Assembly: GCF_014773275.1 (NCBI RefSeq)
Contig: NZ_JACWMW010000001.1
Location: 62,001 to 126,000, forward strand
Direction: 5' to 3'
Length of the DNA: 64,000 nt
Source: Mucilaginibacter rigui
Lineage (GTDB): Bacteria > Bacteroidota > Bacteroidia > Sphingobacteriales > Sphingobacteriaceae
A model generated the notes under the pieces. It did no database searches and was not told the DNA's origin. It worked only from the letters and a program-made list of their open reading frames with translations. How positions within the stretch are numbered: the stretch's first letter is position 1; each line of letters opens with the position of its first letter. The translations under genes and the position numbers were made by a program. Below, in pieces: positions 35,705 through 42,833 of the stretch.

Positions 35705-35833
35705 CTAAGCAGCGTTTAAGCGGCTTGTGTTTTTCGATTTAATATTCTTCAGGTCGCTCATTAGTATATTCATCAATTCTTTATCGAAACGGTTAACTAA
35801 TTTGCTGGTAGCTGGTTTTTGGTAAGTTTTCAT
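35705..35833 (-). CDS. Small protein of unknown function, member 2 of a tandem family
   Basis: The 42-aa product (MKTYQKPATSKLVNRFDKE, LMNILMSDLKNIKSKNTSRL) is a paralogue of the 53-aa protein next to it, 45 bp away on the same strand. The shared part is the N-terminal amphipathic helix; the C-terminal tails differ. Both are basic. They could be co-transcribed with the charged protein gene at 35860. No function is known to me. Confidence 0.6.
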   Translation of the reverse strand: MKTYQKPATSKLVNRFDKELMNILMSDLKNIKSKNTSRLNAA

Positions 35834-35859
35834 AATCAAATATTTTTAAGTTTTTAGTT

Positions 35860-36054
35860 TTACTGTTGTTTGTTGTCTTCTTCGTTGTTCTCGTTTTCCT
35901 GGTTCTCGCTAAGGTTATCATGCCGGCGTTTTGCCTCTTTGTATTGCCTTGCCAGTTGTTCCTTATCCCGTTCGTCGGATGTCTTTTCAGGCGCTTGCGG
36001 GTTTTCCCACTCTTTCTCTTCGCCCGGGTTTTCTGTTGTTTCGTCGATTACCAT
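35860..36054 (-). CDS. Small highly charged, disordered protein
   Basis: The 64-aa product (MVIDETTENPGEEKEWENPQ... QENENNEEDNKQQ) is almost entirely Glu/Asn/Lys/Gln and should be disordered or helical. The ATG at 36054 is preceded by ACGGAG and an A-rich stretch, so it is preferred. An in-frame ATG at 36132 would give 90 aa with a less charged N-terminus. No family is recognised. It lies 26 bp upstream of the two mini-protein genes on the same strand and may be in one operon with them. Confidence 0.5.
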   Translation of the reverse strand: MVIDETTENPGEEKEWENPQAPEKTSDERDKEQLARQYKEAKRRHDNLSENQENENNEEDNKQQ

Positions 36055-36132
36055 TTTAACTCCGTTTGGTAAGTAGTATTCCAAACTAATGCCAAACTTT
36101 TGCCGTTGCTCAAAAAAAATGACATCCGGCAC

Positions 36133-36468
36133 GCCGAAATTTTACGTTAAAACTAAAAAGCGCTGTAAAAGAGTTATTTATACATCCTTGTTAAAAAAGT
36201 TGCTGCAGAAAAAAATGTATAAAAAAATAGTACAGCCTGTTGTAAAGAATAGTCAGCAGGTGTTTTAAAGCCGAAAAAAGTGTTCGTTTTCAGACAGGGA
36301 TTGTTCTGTTTGGTGCGGTATTACAAATCCCCTCTTTTGAGATGGAGTAGGGGTGTGTTAAACTTCAAGCGGCGCAAATCCCCCCTTAAGTAGTCGTTTT
36401 TGCACCGCATCAAGTTCCTAAAACCACGCCATCTTTGTAATGTCAATAAACTAAACTAAAACAACATC
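36133..36468. other. Intergenic region without genes
   Basis: This holds AT-rich leader DNA and, at about 36323-36392, a degenerate C/G-rich repeat (AAATCCCCTCTTTTGAGATG..., then AAATCCCCCCTTAAG) resembling the dispersed repeats seen elsewhere in the window. A CATCTTTG at 36427-36434 is one base off the -7 consensus and may serve the downstream hydrolase. Confidence 0.4.
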
Positions 36469-37344
36469 ATGAAAAATCTATTCAAAAGCATTAACCCTTT
36501 AAAAGCAATAGTAGCCATTGCAATGGTAGTGCTTACAGCAACCACATTGCAAGCGCAGCAACTTAAACCTGCCGCCAGTGGCTACGCGCCGGTTAATGGC
36601 CTAAAGGTTTATTACGAAGTGTATGGCGATGGCAAACCCCTTGTTTTACTGCACGGCGCTTTCATGACCATTGAGGGCAACTGGGGCCGGCTGATCCCCG
36701 AACTATCAAAAACCAGGAAGGTAATTGCTATTGAAATGCAGGGCCACGGGCACACACCCTATGCAGACAGGAAGCTTGACATTGCTACCCTGGCAAGTGA
36801 TGTGGATGCCGTAATGAACTATTTAAAGGTTGATAGTGCCGATGTTGCAGGCTACAGCATGGGTGGCTCCGTAGCCTACCAGTTAACACTGCAACACCCT
36901 AAACGGGTAAAAAAACTGGTCATCATTTCTTCTACCTATAAAAGTACCGGTTGGGTGCCCGCTATAGCAGGTGCATTTAAAAACATGAAACCCGAAATGT
37001 TTGCCAATAGCCCCATGAAAACCGCGTATGATGCCGTAGCGCCCGACAAAACAAAATGGACAAAGTTTATAGACCAGATGCTTGTTTTTATGGCAACGCC
37101 ATTTGATATGGGCGACAGCAATATTACCAAAATTACTTCGCCCGTACTTATTATAGCGGGCGACAATGATGGCCTTGATAAAGTTGAACTAGCAAAAACC
37201 TACCAGTTACTGGGTGGTGGCGTATCGGCCGATATGGCACCGATGCCAAAATCGCAACTGGCCGTTTTGCCGGCGCAGAGCCATGTGGGCTTAATGATGC
37301 AAACCCCAACCATTTTAACCTACCTGAATGGGTTTTTAAAATAG
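36469..37344 (+). CDS. Exported alpha/beta hydrolase
   Basis: The 291-aa protein has an N-terminal signal peptide (hydrophobic stretch 12-30, cleavage after LQA) and a standard alpha/beta-hydrolase fold. The oxyanion region is KPLVLLHGAFMTIEGNWG, the nucleophile Ser lies in VAGYSMGGSVAY, the acid in LIIAGDNDGLD, and the catalytic His in LPAQSHVGLMM. The triad is complete. It should be a periplasmic esterase or related hydrolase; substrate unknown. The first in-frame ATG gives the complete signal peptide. Confidence 0.88.
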   Translation: MKNLFKSINPLKAIVAIAMVVLTATTLQAQQLKPAASGYAPVNGLKVYYEVYGDGKPLVLLHGAFMTIEGNWGRLIPELSKTRKVIAIEMQGHGHTPYADRKLDIATLASDVDAVMNYLKVDSADVAGYSMGGSVAYQLTLQHPKRVKKLVIISSTYKSTGWVPAIAGAFKNMKPEMFANSPMKTAYDAVAPDKTKWTKFIDQMLVFMATPFDMGDSNITKITSPVLIIAGDNDGLDKVELAKTYQLLGGGVSADMAPMPKSQLAVLPAQSHVGLMMQTPTILTYLNGFLK

Positions 37345-37558
37345 TAAGGTAATAAGTTTGAAAAGCAAAGGCGGTGAGGCTATCATAGGGTAGCCCCCGC
37401 TTTCCCTCCAAGCCGCCGATGGAAGCGGGCTTTCCGTACAATCGGGTTTAGGTGGGAGAGGGAGTGCTTTTAACTCGGGTTATGGCACGCGGCACGCATG
37501 TGTCGGTGGAGAGGAAATAGTGCAGCAATGTTAAAGAACACGTTTGTTAGCAGAATGA

Positions 37559-38416
37559 TTATATTAAATCGATATATACTCTAAATATTTCACCATTATA
37601 TTTTTCTGCATAAACTTTATACTCTCCATCACCTAAAAGTGTCCCGAATGCAATTCCCGCACCTTTATGTCCCTTTTTGTAATTCAGCTCCCCAAAGCCT
37701 TTTTTTGAGAAGGTAGCGGCACACACACCTTTATAGGAATAATTAAACTCAGATGATGTCTCTAGCCTTTCAAGTATGTTGTCGTTAATTAACTCATTTA
37801 CAGTTTTATCATAACCAATAATTATGTCATCAAAATGGCCGAAATCTTTTTCATATTGATAAATAATTGAAGTGTTTTTATCTTTATACAGTCTAATATT
37901 TTCAAACTCTTCTTTAACCCATTCTGAATCAATATAGCAAGGGTCAGTAATCATCAATTGCCCGCTGTCAACTCCTACAATTCCCATTTCTTCTATTTCT
38001 AATTCGGTTTTATCAAAAGTGTCATCATCAAAATAATTTTCAATACTTATTGCTTGTCTACTTACATCCTTCGCTTTTTCCAATTCACTTTTTAACACGC
38101 TTAATTCCTGACGTTGTATATTTAATTCTTGTATATGTGAATCTTTATCTTCACTTAATCTAGTAATTTCTTCTTCCCTGATTTTAATTCGATCGCTAAG
38201 TATTTTCTCTACAAATTCAGGCGTCTTTTTTTCTAGCTCTGCTGATTTATCTTTCCAAAAATTCATATTCATTAAAGCCGTTTTGGTTTGTTCTTCTTTG
38301 GAATTTAAAGATTCTTTTAGATTTTCAACGTAAGCTTTATAAAACCAGCCACCCGCAACAAGCGCCGTTCCATTCAAAATTACTTGCCCCCATTTTAGAT
38401 AATCATCAGGTACCAT
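37559..38416 (-). CDS. Membrane-anchored coiled-coil protein with a DUF4241-like C-terminal domain
   Basis: The 285-aa product has one N-terminal hydrophobic helix (about 10-26), a long coiled coil (about 30-120: EKKTPEFVEKILSDRIKIRE, RQELSVLKSELEKAKD), and a C-terminal domain. The domain's motifs, VDSGQLMITDPCYIDSEW and AFGTLLGDGEYKVYAEKY...RVYIDL, are those of the DUF4241/YwqJ-associated type of domain. Function is unknown; such domains are found in accessory loci and often near toxins. It is transcribed away from the PRTase-NADAR pair, so it may be a separate cargo gene or a membrane partner. Confidence 0.65.
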   Translation of the reverse strand: MVPDDYLKWGQVILNGTALVAGGWFYKAYVENLKESLNSKEEQTKTALMNMNFWKDKSAELEKKTPEFVEKILSDRIKIREEEITRLSEDKDSHIQELNIQRQELSVLKSELEKAKDVSRQAISIENYFDDDTFDKTELEIEEMGIVGVDSGQLMITDPCYIDSEWVKEEFENIRLYKDKNTSIIYQYEKDFGHFDDIIIGYDKTVNELINDNILERLETSSEFNYSYKGVCAATFSKKGFGELNYKKGHKGAGIAFGTLLGDGEYKVYAEKYNGEIFRVYIDLI

Positions 38417-38612
38417 ATACTTAGGTTTATCTTATAAAGATGGTGATTTTTATTTTTAAACATTAATAAGTAATCTTCTTATACACAAGTCGAGTACAAC
38501 TACAACATGAATTATATGAGGCCTATATCGGCGCGCCTGCTTAAAGTAGTTGTTAAAAAAAAATATTATCATAAAAATGTGTAGATTAGATAGTAAACCT
38601 AAATGACTTATT

Positions 38613-38756
38613 ATGAATACCAACAATTTGCCCGTAATGAAACAGGTCAGATTCAGACGATTATCCGAAAGAAGTCCATCAACTTCCGCTAATAACTTTA
38701 AATTATCCAAAAGGCCAAAATCTGGTAGTGGAGGATATTTTGAACAAACGATTTAA
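38613..38756 (+). CDS. Possible small basic protein preceding the PRTase gene
   Basis: A 47-codon frame (MNTNNLPVMKQVRFRRLSER, then SPSTSANNFKLSKRPKSG, ending GGYFEQTI) lies 23 bp before the PRTase-like gene and is on the same strand. It is strongly basic and has no hydrophobic segment. It may be a small first gene of the operon or a leader peptide. No homologue is known to me, and a chance frame cannot be excluded. Apart from this, the gap 38417-38779 is AT-rich and holds nothing else visible. Confidence 0.35.
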   Translation: MNTNNLPVMKQVRFRRLSERSPSTSANNFKLSKRPKSGSGGYFEQTI

Positions 38757-38779
38757 TTAAATTTAAAACCTTGTCATTA

Positions 38780-39808
38780 ATGGAAGAATTGGCTAACAAA
38801 ATTGTGGATATAATATATGACTACCGAAGCGAAAGTGGAATTAGTTTGGATAAGGATCATGTTTTAACGTGGGTTTCGCAATTCGATGAAGACGACAGAG
38901 GATTTTTGCTTTCTGAGTTTTTACATATTTTGCCGAAATCATACATATCAAAGGAACTAGTTATAGATGAATTCAATCAAATTTTTGAATATTTAAGTAC
39001 TTATAATAAGTACGATTCTATCATTGCTTTTCTATCGCATGCAAAATTTTTGAGTTGCCAAAGCGAAGTTAAAAGTCAAACAAAACTACTTGCATTTTTG
39101 GATACCATATGCTTTGATCAATATGGGATAAATTTAAAAAATTGTGGTAGCGAGGGTATAAAGCATTGGATATATTTAGATGATGTCTTAGCTTCTGGTG
39201 GGACTTTCAAAAGAGAAATTATTAACGAAATAAATACATACGGTATTGACAAAATAAATGAAGAAAAAATTAGTATTATACCGATCTTCTTTTTTTTGCA
39301 TACCTGGGGAGGTAATATTATTAAATATAGCATCAAGCAAGAATTTAATATAGATATAGTTTTCCATAGAGTTTTTGAGATTCAGAATGATCCTAGAATA
39401 AATTATTATAATCAAAATCCCCTATTTAATCATGTTTACATTAGTAGTGACCAAGGAAATGAAAAACTTGATGCCTATTTGAATAATTTAGATGCGTCAA
39501 AACATAAGGAATTTGCTTACAGAATTATGGGTATGCCCAAGACCGAAGGATTTTATTCTTCAGCTAATAATAGACAACGATATGAGAAGATAATTTTGGA
39601 TAAAAGCATTGAGATATTGTCTAGGGCAAGCTCACTCGCTCCATCAATTCGGCCACTGGGTTTGACTTATCCTAGTTATCAAACATTTGGTACTGGTAGT
39701 CACGCTTTTACCTGGAGAAATGTATCTAATACCTGCCCCGTGGTTTTTTGGTGGGAAAACCATGGATGGCATCCGTTGTTTCCAGTAGAGAATCGAGGTA
39801 ACCATTAA
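38780..39808 (+). CDS. Phosphoribosyltransferase-like protein (conflict-system type), partner of NADAR
   Basis: The product (342 aa from ATG 38780) has an N-terminal helical part (about 1-100) and a type I PRTase-like core. KHWIYLDDVLASGGTFKREI (about residues 128-147) is the PRPP-binding signature: hydrophobic strand, Asp-Asp, then S/T-Gly-Gly-Thr. Further strands (IIPIFFFLHTWGG) follow. The C-terminal 90 residues are rich in aromatic residues and end with PVVFWWENHGWHPLFP. Salvage PRTases are about 170-240 aa and lack these flanking regions, so this is a different branch, of the kind predicted to act in bacterial conflict systems. ATG 38780 is preferred to the TTG at 38771. The NADAR gene begins 3 bp after its stop. 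Confidence 0.7.
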   Translation: MEELANKIVDIIYDYRSESGISLDKDHVLTWVSQFDEDDRGFLLSEFLHILPKSYISKELVIDEFNQIFEYLSTYNKYDSIIAFLSHAKFLSCQSEVKSQTKLLAFLDTICFDQYGINLKNCGSEGIKHWIYLDDVLASGGTFKREIINEINTYGIDKINEEKISIIPIFFFLHTWGGNIIKYSIKQEFNIDIVFHRVFEIQNDPRINYYNQNPLFNHVYISSDQGNEKLDAYLNNLDASKHKEFAYRIMGMPKTEGFYSSANNRQRYEKIILDKSIEILSRASSLAPSIRPLGLTYPSYQTFGTGSHAFTWRNVSNTCPVVFWWENHGWHPLFPVENRGNH

Positions 39809-39811
39809 TTT

Positions 39812-40372
39812 ATGCGGATTTACAAAAAAGATTCATGTATTACTTTTAGGAGTACCAAAAGTGATTTTGGCGGACTATCTAATATGGCTCCTGGTTATCC
39901 AATCAAGATTAACGATAATTGGGTTAAAACAGCAGAGGCATTATATCAGGCATTAAAATATCCATATAACCCGGAAATACAAAAACGTATTATTTTTGCA
40001 AATAGTCCTATCGTAGCTAAACGAATTTCTCGTTATTATGAGAAGTTTGAGCGACCTGATTGGCTTAACGTTAGGTATAAAATAATGAAGTTCTGTATTG
40101 AAGTTAAATTAAAACAGAATATTAATACCTTTTCCAAGGTATTACTTTCCACTGATAACCTAGCAATTGTAGAATATACAAATGATGATAAGGTTTGGGG
40201 GGCGATTGATAAAGGAGAATATTACGAAGGAATTAACGCTTTAGGTAGACTTCTGATGGAACTAAGAGAAAAGTATAGAGATGCACCCAACGGTTATTTT
40301 ATTAGTCCACCAAATATTGCAAACGTGACATTTTTAGGCATAGACTTAAAGGAAAATTTAAATTATTTATAA
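39812..40372 (+). CDS. NADAR family protein (YbiA-like N-glycosidase / ADP-ribosyl-guanine hydrolase)
   Basis: The 186-aa protein has the NADAR signature: FGGLSNMAPGYPIKIND, then VKTAEALYQALKYP with the conserved Glu42, a middle helix, and VWGAIDKGEYYEGINALGRLLMELRE. NADAR domains act on ADP-ribose- or ribose-linked nucleobase products. Characterised members cleave riboflavin-pathway intermediates or remove ADP-ribose from guanine in nucleic acids, serving as antitoxins. Being translated 3 bp after a PRTase-like gene, it probably repairs, processes or counteracts that protein's product; this is inference. AT-rich codon use matches its partner and differs from the flanking core genes. Confidence 0.85.
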   Translation: MRIYKKDSCITFRSTKSDFGGLSNMAPGYPIKINDNWVKTAEALYQALKYPYNPEIQKRIIFANSPIVAKRISRYYEKFERPDWLNVRYKIMKFCIEVKLKQNINTFSKVLLSTDNLAIVEYTNDDKVWGAIDKGEYYEGINALGRLLMELREKYRDAPNGYFISPPNIANVTFLGIDLKENLNYL

Positions 40373-40542
40373 TTCCACACAGGTCGAAGTTGAAAGCTTT
40401 GACTGGAACATTTAAGTTTTTAGTTCACATCTCTCCCATGATGGCGCACGCGTGCCGCGTGTGCTCACCCAGGCCTTCACCCCAATACCCTCCCTAAAAC
40501 CTGTTTTTCTAACCCTTTAGCCTGTTTAGTTATATTGCCACT

Positions 40543-40764
40543 CACGCCAAAGCAACCTGGTCAGTTATTGTGGTAGATCCAAAAACAAGAAAGATAGGCA
40601 TTGTTAGGGGGCCTTGTGCCGGGCAAGGGCGCCATGGTGGTGCAGGCCATGAGCTAACGTGGCGGCGATAAACGCGGCGACGTCCAAAGGTATTGAGCGC
40701 GTTCCTCACCGTAGCCAAGCCATTTGATGACCCTGAAAAGCCATATATTAACCTGCTAGTCAAA
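40543..40764 (+). pseudogene. DUF1028 protein remnant
   Basis: Fragments in different frames read HAKATWSVIVVDPKTRKIGIV, VPGKGAMVVQAMS and TVAKPFDDPEKPYINLLV, in the order expected for DUF1028 proteins (which start ATWSIVAVDP and have a VPGKGA.VAQA block). At least two frameshifts and a stop break the frame, and most of the 200-300-residue protein is missing. It sits just outside the right inverted repeat of the accessory island, so island insertion may have accompanied its decay. Confidence 0.6.
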
Positions 40765-40847
40765 TCGAAGCGGCGAGAATATAAACTCCATCAAAGTTTT
40801 AGCAATGAAGTTTGATGCCTGGAATCAGGGGGCAGAAAATTAAGTCT

Positions 40848-41531
40848 TTAAGTAGCCTGGAGATAAATTACCGCTTCGCAATTGGTTAAGGTAAGTGGCG
40901 CGCCGTTACCATCTACAGGATAAAGTTTGCAGTTAACATTGAGTTTTACTTTAATTCTTTCGGCAATGCCCGGTTCTGCGGGTATTACCACGGTTGAAAC
41001 TACAGTGAACGTACTACCGGTTTGGTCGCCAACGGTATTATATATAACATTATTTTTATCTGTGTAATTGATGTATACGTCTTTAACATCTGCAATAAGG
41101 TTGGTATTGGGGGCATAGGCCCACGTACCGGTTGTTATAAAACTTTTTAAAAGCAACCGGGCCTGATCAAAGGTGGTAGTGTGCAATGTTTTAAAATAGA
41201 ATATAATAGCCGGATAGTTAACCATAAATACTTTATTGTTAACTATGCCGCCACCGTACCCGGCAATCAGGTTATCAGGCTCATACTCGCTTGGTTGGGA
41301 GATACCCGAATCCCAATCTCCACTATCGTTAACAGGCCAGGCGAGGTCGGTGCCATTTAATTTACCTTTAAAATAATATTCTGCAGAGCCTACTGAACCG
41401 CTGTTACCCGGATCTCCCGGTACTGCTCCACCTGGTTTAACATCATGATTATAGTCGACAGGATCTAACTTACAGGCTGAAAAAGATGTTGCCAGCAACA
41501 GAATAAAAACAAGGGAGGTTAGGTTTTTCAT
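40848..41531 (-). CDS. Putative lipoprotein of unknown function
   Basis: The 227-aa product has a lipoprotein signal (MKNLTSLVFILLLATSFSAC, Cys 20), a Gly/Pro-rich linker (PGGAVPGDPGNSGSVGS), and a beta-rich domain starting AEYYFKGKLNGTDLAW. 'YYFKGKLNG..V' openings are typical of many Bacteroidota surface lipoproteins with no assigned function. GC content and codon use are like the core genome. It is monocistronic on the minus strand. Confidence 0.75.
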   Translation of the reverse strand: MKNLTSLVFILLLATSFSACKLDPVDYNHDVKPGGAVPGDPGNSGSVGSAEYYFKGKLNGTDLAWPVNDSGDWDSGISQPSEYEPDNLIAGYGGGIVNNKVFMVNYPAIIFYFKTLHTTTFDQARLLLKSFITTGTWAYAPNTNLIADVKDVYINYTDKNNVIYNTVGDQTGSTFTVVSTVVIPAEPGIAERIKVKLNVNCKLYPVDGNGAPLTLTNCEAVIYLQAT

Positions 41532-41895
41532 TATCCGAAAATAATAATATCCTGTAATTATTTTTCCTTTTTATTTTAAAGGTTAAAATATTATTACTGC
41601 TAATGCTTAACCCTGTTCCGCGGGTGTAAAAGTTTATATAAAAACAATGTCGCCTTCGGTTTTTTCCAGCCTCAAAAGTCTTGTTCCGTTTCTATTGCAT
41701 TTGGGAAAATATGGAACAGGCCTTGATTTATATTTAACTATAAATAAGTTGATGATTAAAAGGCGAATGTTTCCGTTTTTGGTTGGTTGTACGGCACAAA
41801 AAGGCGAATCAGGGGCGAAAAAAGGACGAATGAAGCCGTTTTTTTCCGGTGACCGTTTTGCTGCCTCATTTCTAAAAATTCGAACAAAAGCAGGG
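41532..41895. other. Intergenic region without recognisable genes
   Basis: A plus-strand open frame exists (41647-41961), but it overlaps the 3' end of the membrane protein gene on the other strand and shows no domain. Several GGCGAA-type short direct repeats occur around 41761-41850. Otherwise nothing is visible. Confidence 0.4.
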
Positions 41896-42423
41896 TTAAC
41901 GCCCGGTGTTTATCTGCGCCTTAACCTGCTTGGCTATCTCTATTTTTTCGCTGTCTTTTAATACGCCTAATGCTATTAAGGGCAGCATACCCGACGGCAG
42001 GGTGAGGTATAATTGCCCGCCGGTCCAAAAGTTTTTTTTATAGGTAAGGTCAATGATCTGGCTGTAGGGGGTAAAGGTTAGCGGTCCGCTGTCTATCATA
42101 ATCTTGGAGTACCGCGAACCCTTGGGTATCAGGCGATAGTAAAAGCCTTTATCGTCCAGTCTGGCCCGCTCTACGCCGGTTGAGTATTTGATATAGTAAT
42201 AGCCGCCAACAATAAGCCCGGCTTTAAAAATCAGCATAATTATAGACATGAAAAATTCAACCACACCCTCAAAACTGATCAGTATAAACTGGATATTATA
42301 CCAAACAGACCGGTGAATATCAATAAACCCAAATGTAAAGGCCAGGCCTACCAGTATAAGTATTACCCCAACGGCTATAGCGCGCGTTTGCGGCAGGTAA
42401 TAACTTTTGGCTTGAGGAGTCAT
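41896..42423 (-). CDS. Two-TM membrane protein with a PH-like soluble domain
   Basis: The 175-aa product has two long hydrophobic helices (about 16-37 and 55-80) and a C-terminal strand-rich domain. The domain runs from ARLDDKGFYYRLIPKGSRY through LTFTPYSQIIDLTYKKNFW and YLTLPSG to a final helix. This layout is like the small bacterial PH-domain membrane proteins of Bacteroidota. The exact function is unknown. It is the last core gene before the integrated element; a hairpin and the left attachment site lie on its upstream side. Confidence 0.65.
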   Translation of the reverse strand: MTPQAKSYYLPQTRAIAVGVILILVGLAFTFGFIDIHRSVWYNIQFILISFEGVVEFFMSIIMLIFKAGLIVGGYYYIKYSTGVERARLDDKGFYYRLIPKGSRYSKIMIDSGPLTFTPYSQIIDLTYKKNFWTGGQLYLTLPSGMLPLIALGVLKDSEKIEIAKQVKAQINTGR

Positions 42424-42500
42424 ATAGTAAGATTAAATGTGATACTACAAATAACCACTGCAAAATGAGAAGGTTTTAGCCTGGAGGTGGTAGCTAAATA

Positions 42501-42532
42501 AAAAGGCCTTACGAAGTTTCGTAAAGCCTTTT
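42501..42532. terminator. Hairpin beside the left attachment site
   Basis: AAAAGGC(C)TTACGAA and TTCGTAA(A)GCCTTTT form a long stem with a GT loop, 5 bp from the 13-bp attachment repeat. It may be the terminator of whatever lay downstream of tRNA-Ala before integration. Confidence 0.6.
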
Positions 42533-42537
42533 ACCTG

Positions 42538-42550
42538 GTGGAGAATATCG
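42538..42550. repeat. Left attachment site (direct repeat of the tRNA-Ala 3' end)
   Basis: GTGGAGAATATCG is identical to 56807-56819. It marks the element end next to the integrase gene. Confidence 0.8.
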
Positions 42551-42723
42551 TTCCAGATATTGAAAGTTCCCCCTATTACCACCTATTCCAACTTTACTAC
42601 CAATCTATATAGCCCTATAATTTCTTATCCGTCGCTCATCTCTGATAAAGAAAGAACGCCAATTTGAATAAAAGAAAATTCGTATGGGTTTTTGTATGCG
42701 ACTTCCTAAAAATCCATTCTCAA

Positions 42724-42774
42724 GGCGCAAAAATAAAGTTTGTAAAGTTTTAATATTTGTATCCTCTTTGCGCC
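42724..42774. promoter_or_regulatory. Inverted repeat in the integrase promoter region
   Basis: GGCGCAAA (42724-42731) and TTTGCGCC (42767-42774) are exact inverted 8-mers, 35 bp apart, bracketing a TTTG and an AATATTTG that resemble -33 and -7 boxes. They may be operator or recombinase-arm sites. The rest of the gap 42551-42833 is AT-rich without genes. Confidence 0.45.
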
Positions 42775-42833
42775 AGCTTAAATACAAATAGTTAAAAATC
42801 AGATAATTATTATTAATTAATTTTTCATTAAGA

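Larger units (their letters stand above)
37477..40470. mobile_element. Accessory island between inverted repeats (DUF4241-like, PRTase-like, NADAR genes)
   Basis: The left arm 37477-37513 and right arm 40431-40470 are inverted copies. The shared core is ACGCGGCACGC (11 bp identical), followed by TGnGnC with transitions and an outer GGAGAG. The enclosed 3 kb is clearly AT-richer than the hydrolase and lipoprotein genes on each side and carries only accessory genes. No recombinase is inside, so the unit is either non-autonomous or inserted between two pre-existing repeats. A further hairpin (AGCCC...GCGGGCT, 37392-37432) lies just outside the left arm. Confidence 0.45.

Noticed and set aside
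38456..38710. Minus-strand open frame of 84 codons upstream of the PRTase gene
   Set aside because: Its hydrophobic runs come from AT-rich DNA; it overlaps the more plausible plus-strand small frame and has no motif.
41647..41961. Plus-strand open frame of 104 codons
   Set aside because: It overlaps the 3' end of the convincing membrane protein on the other strand and has no domain, signal or homology that I can recognise.
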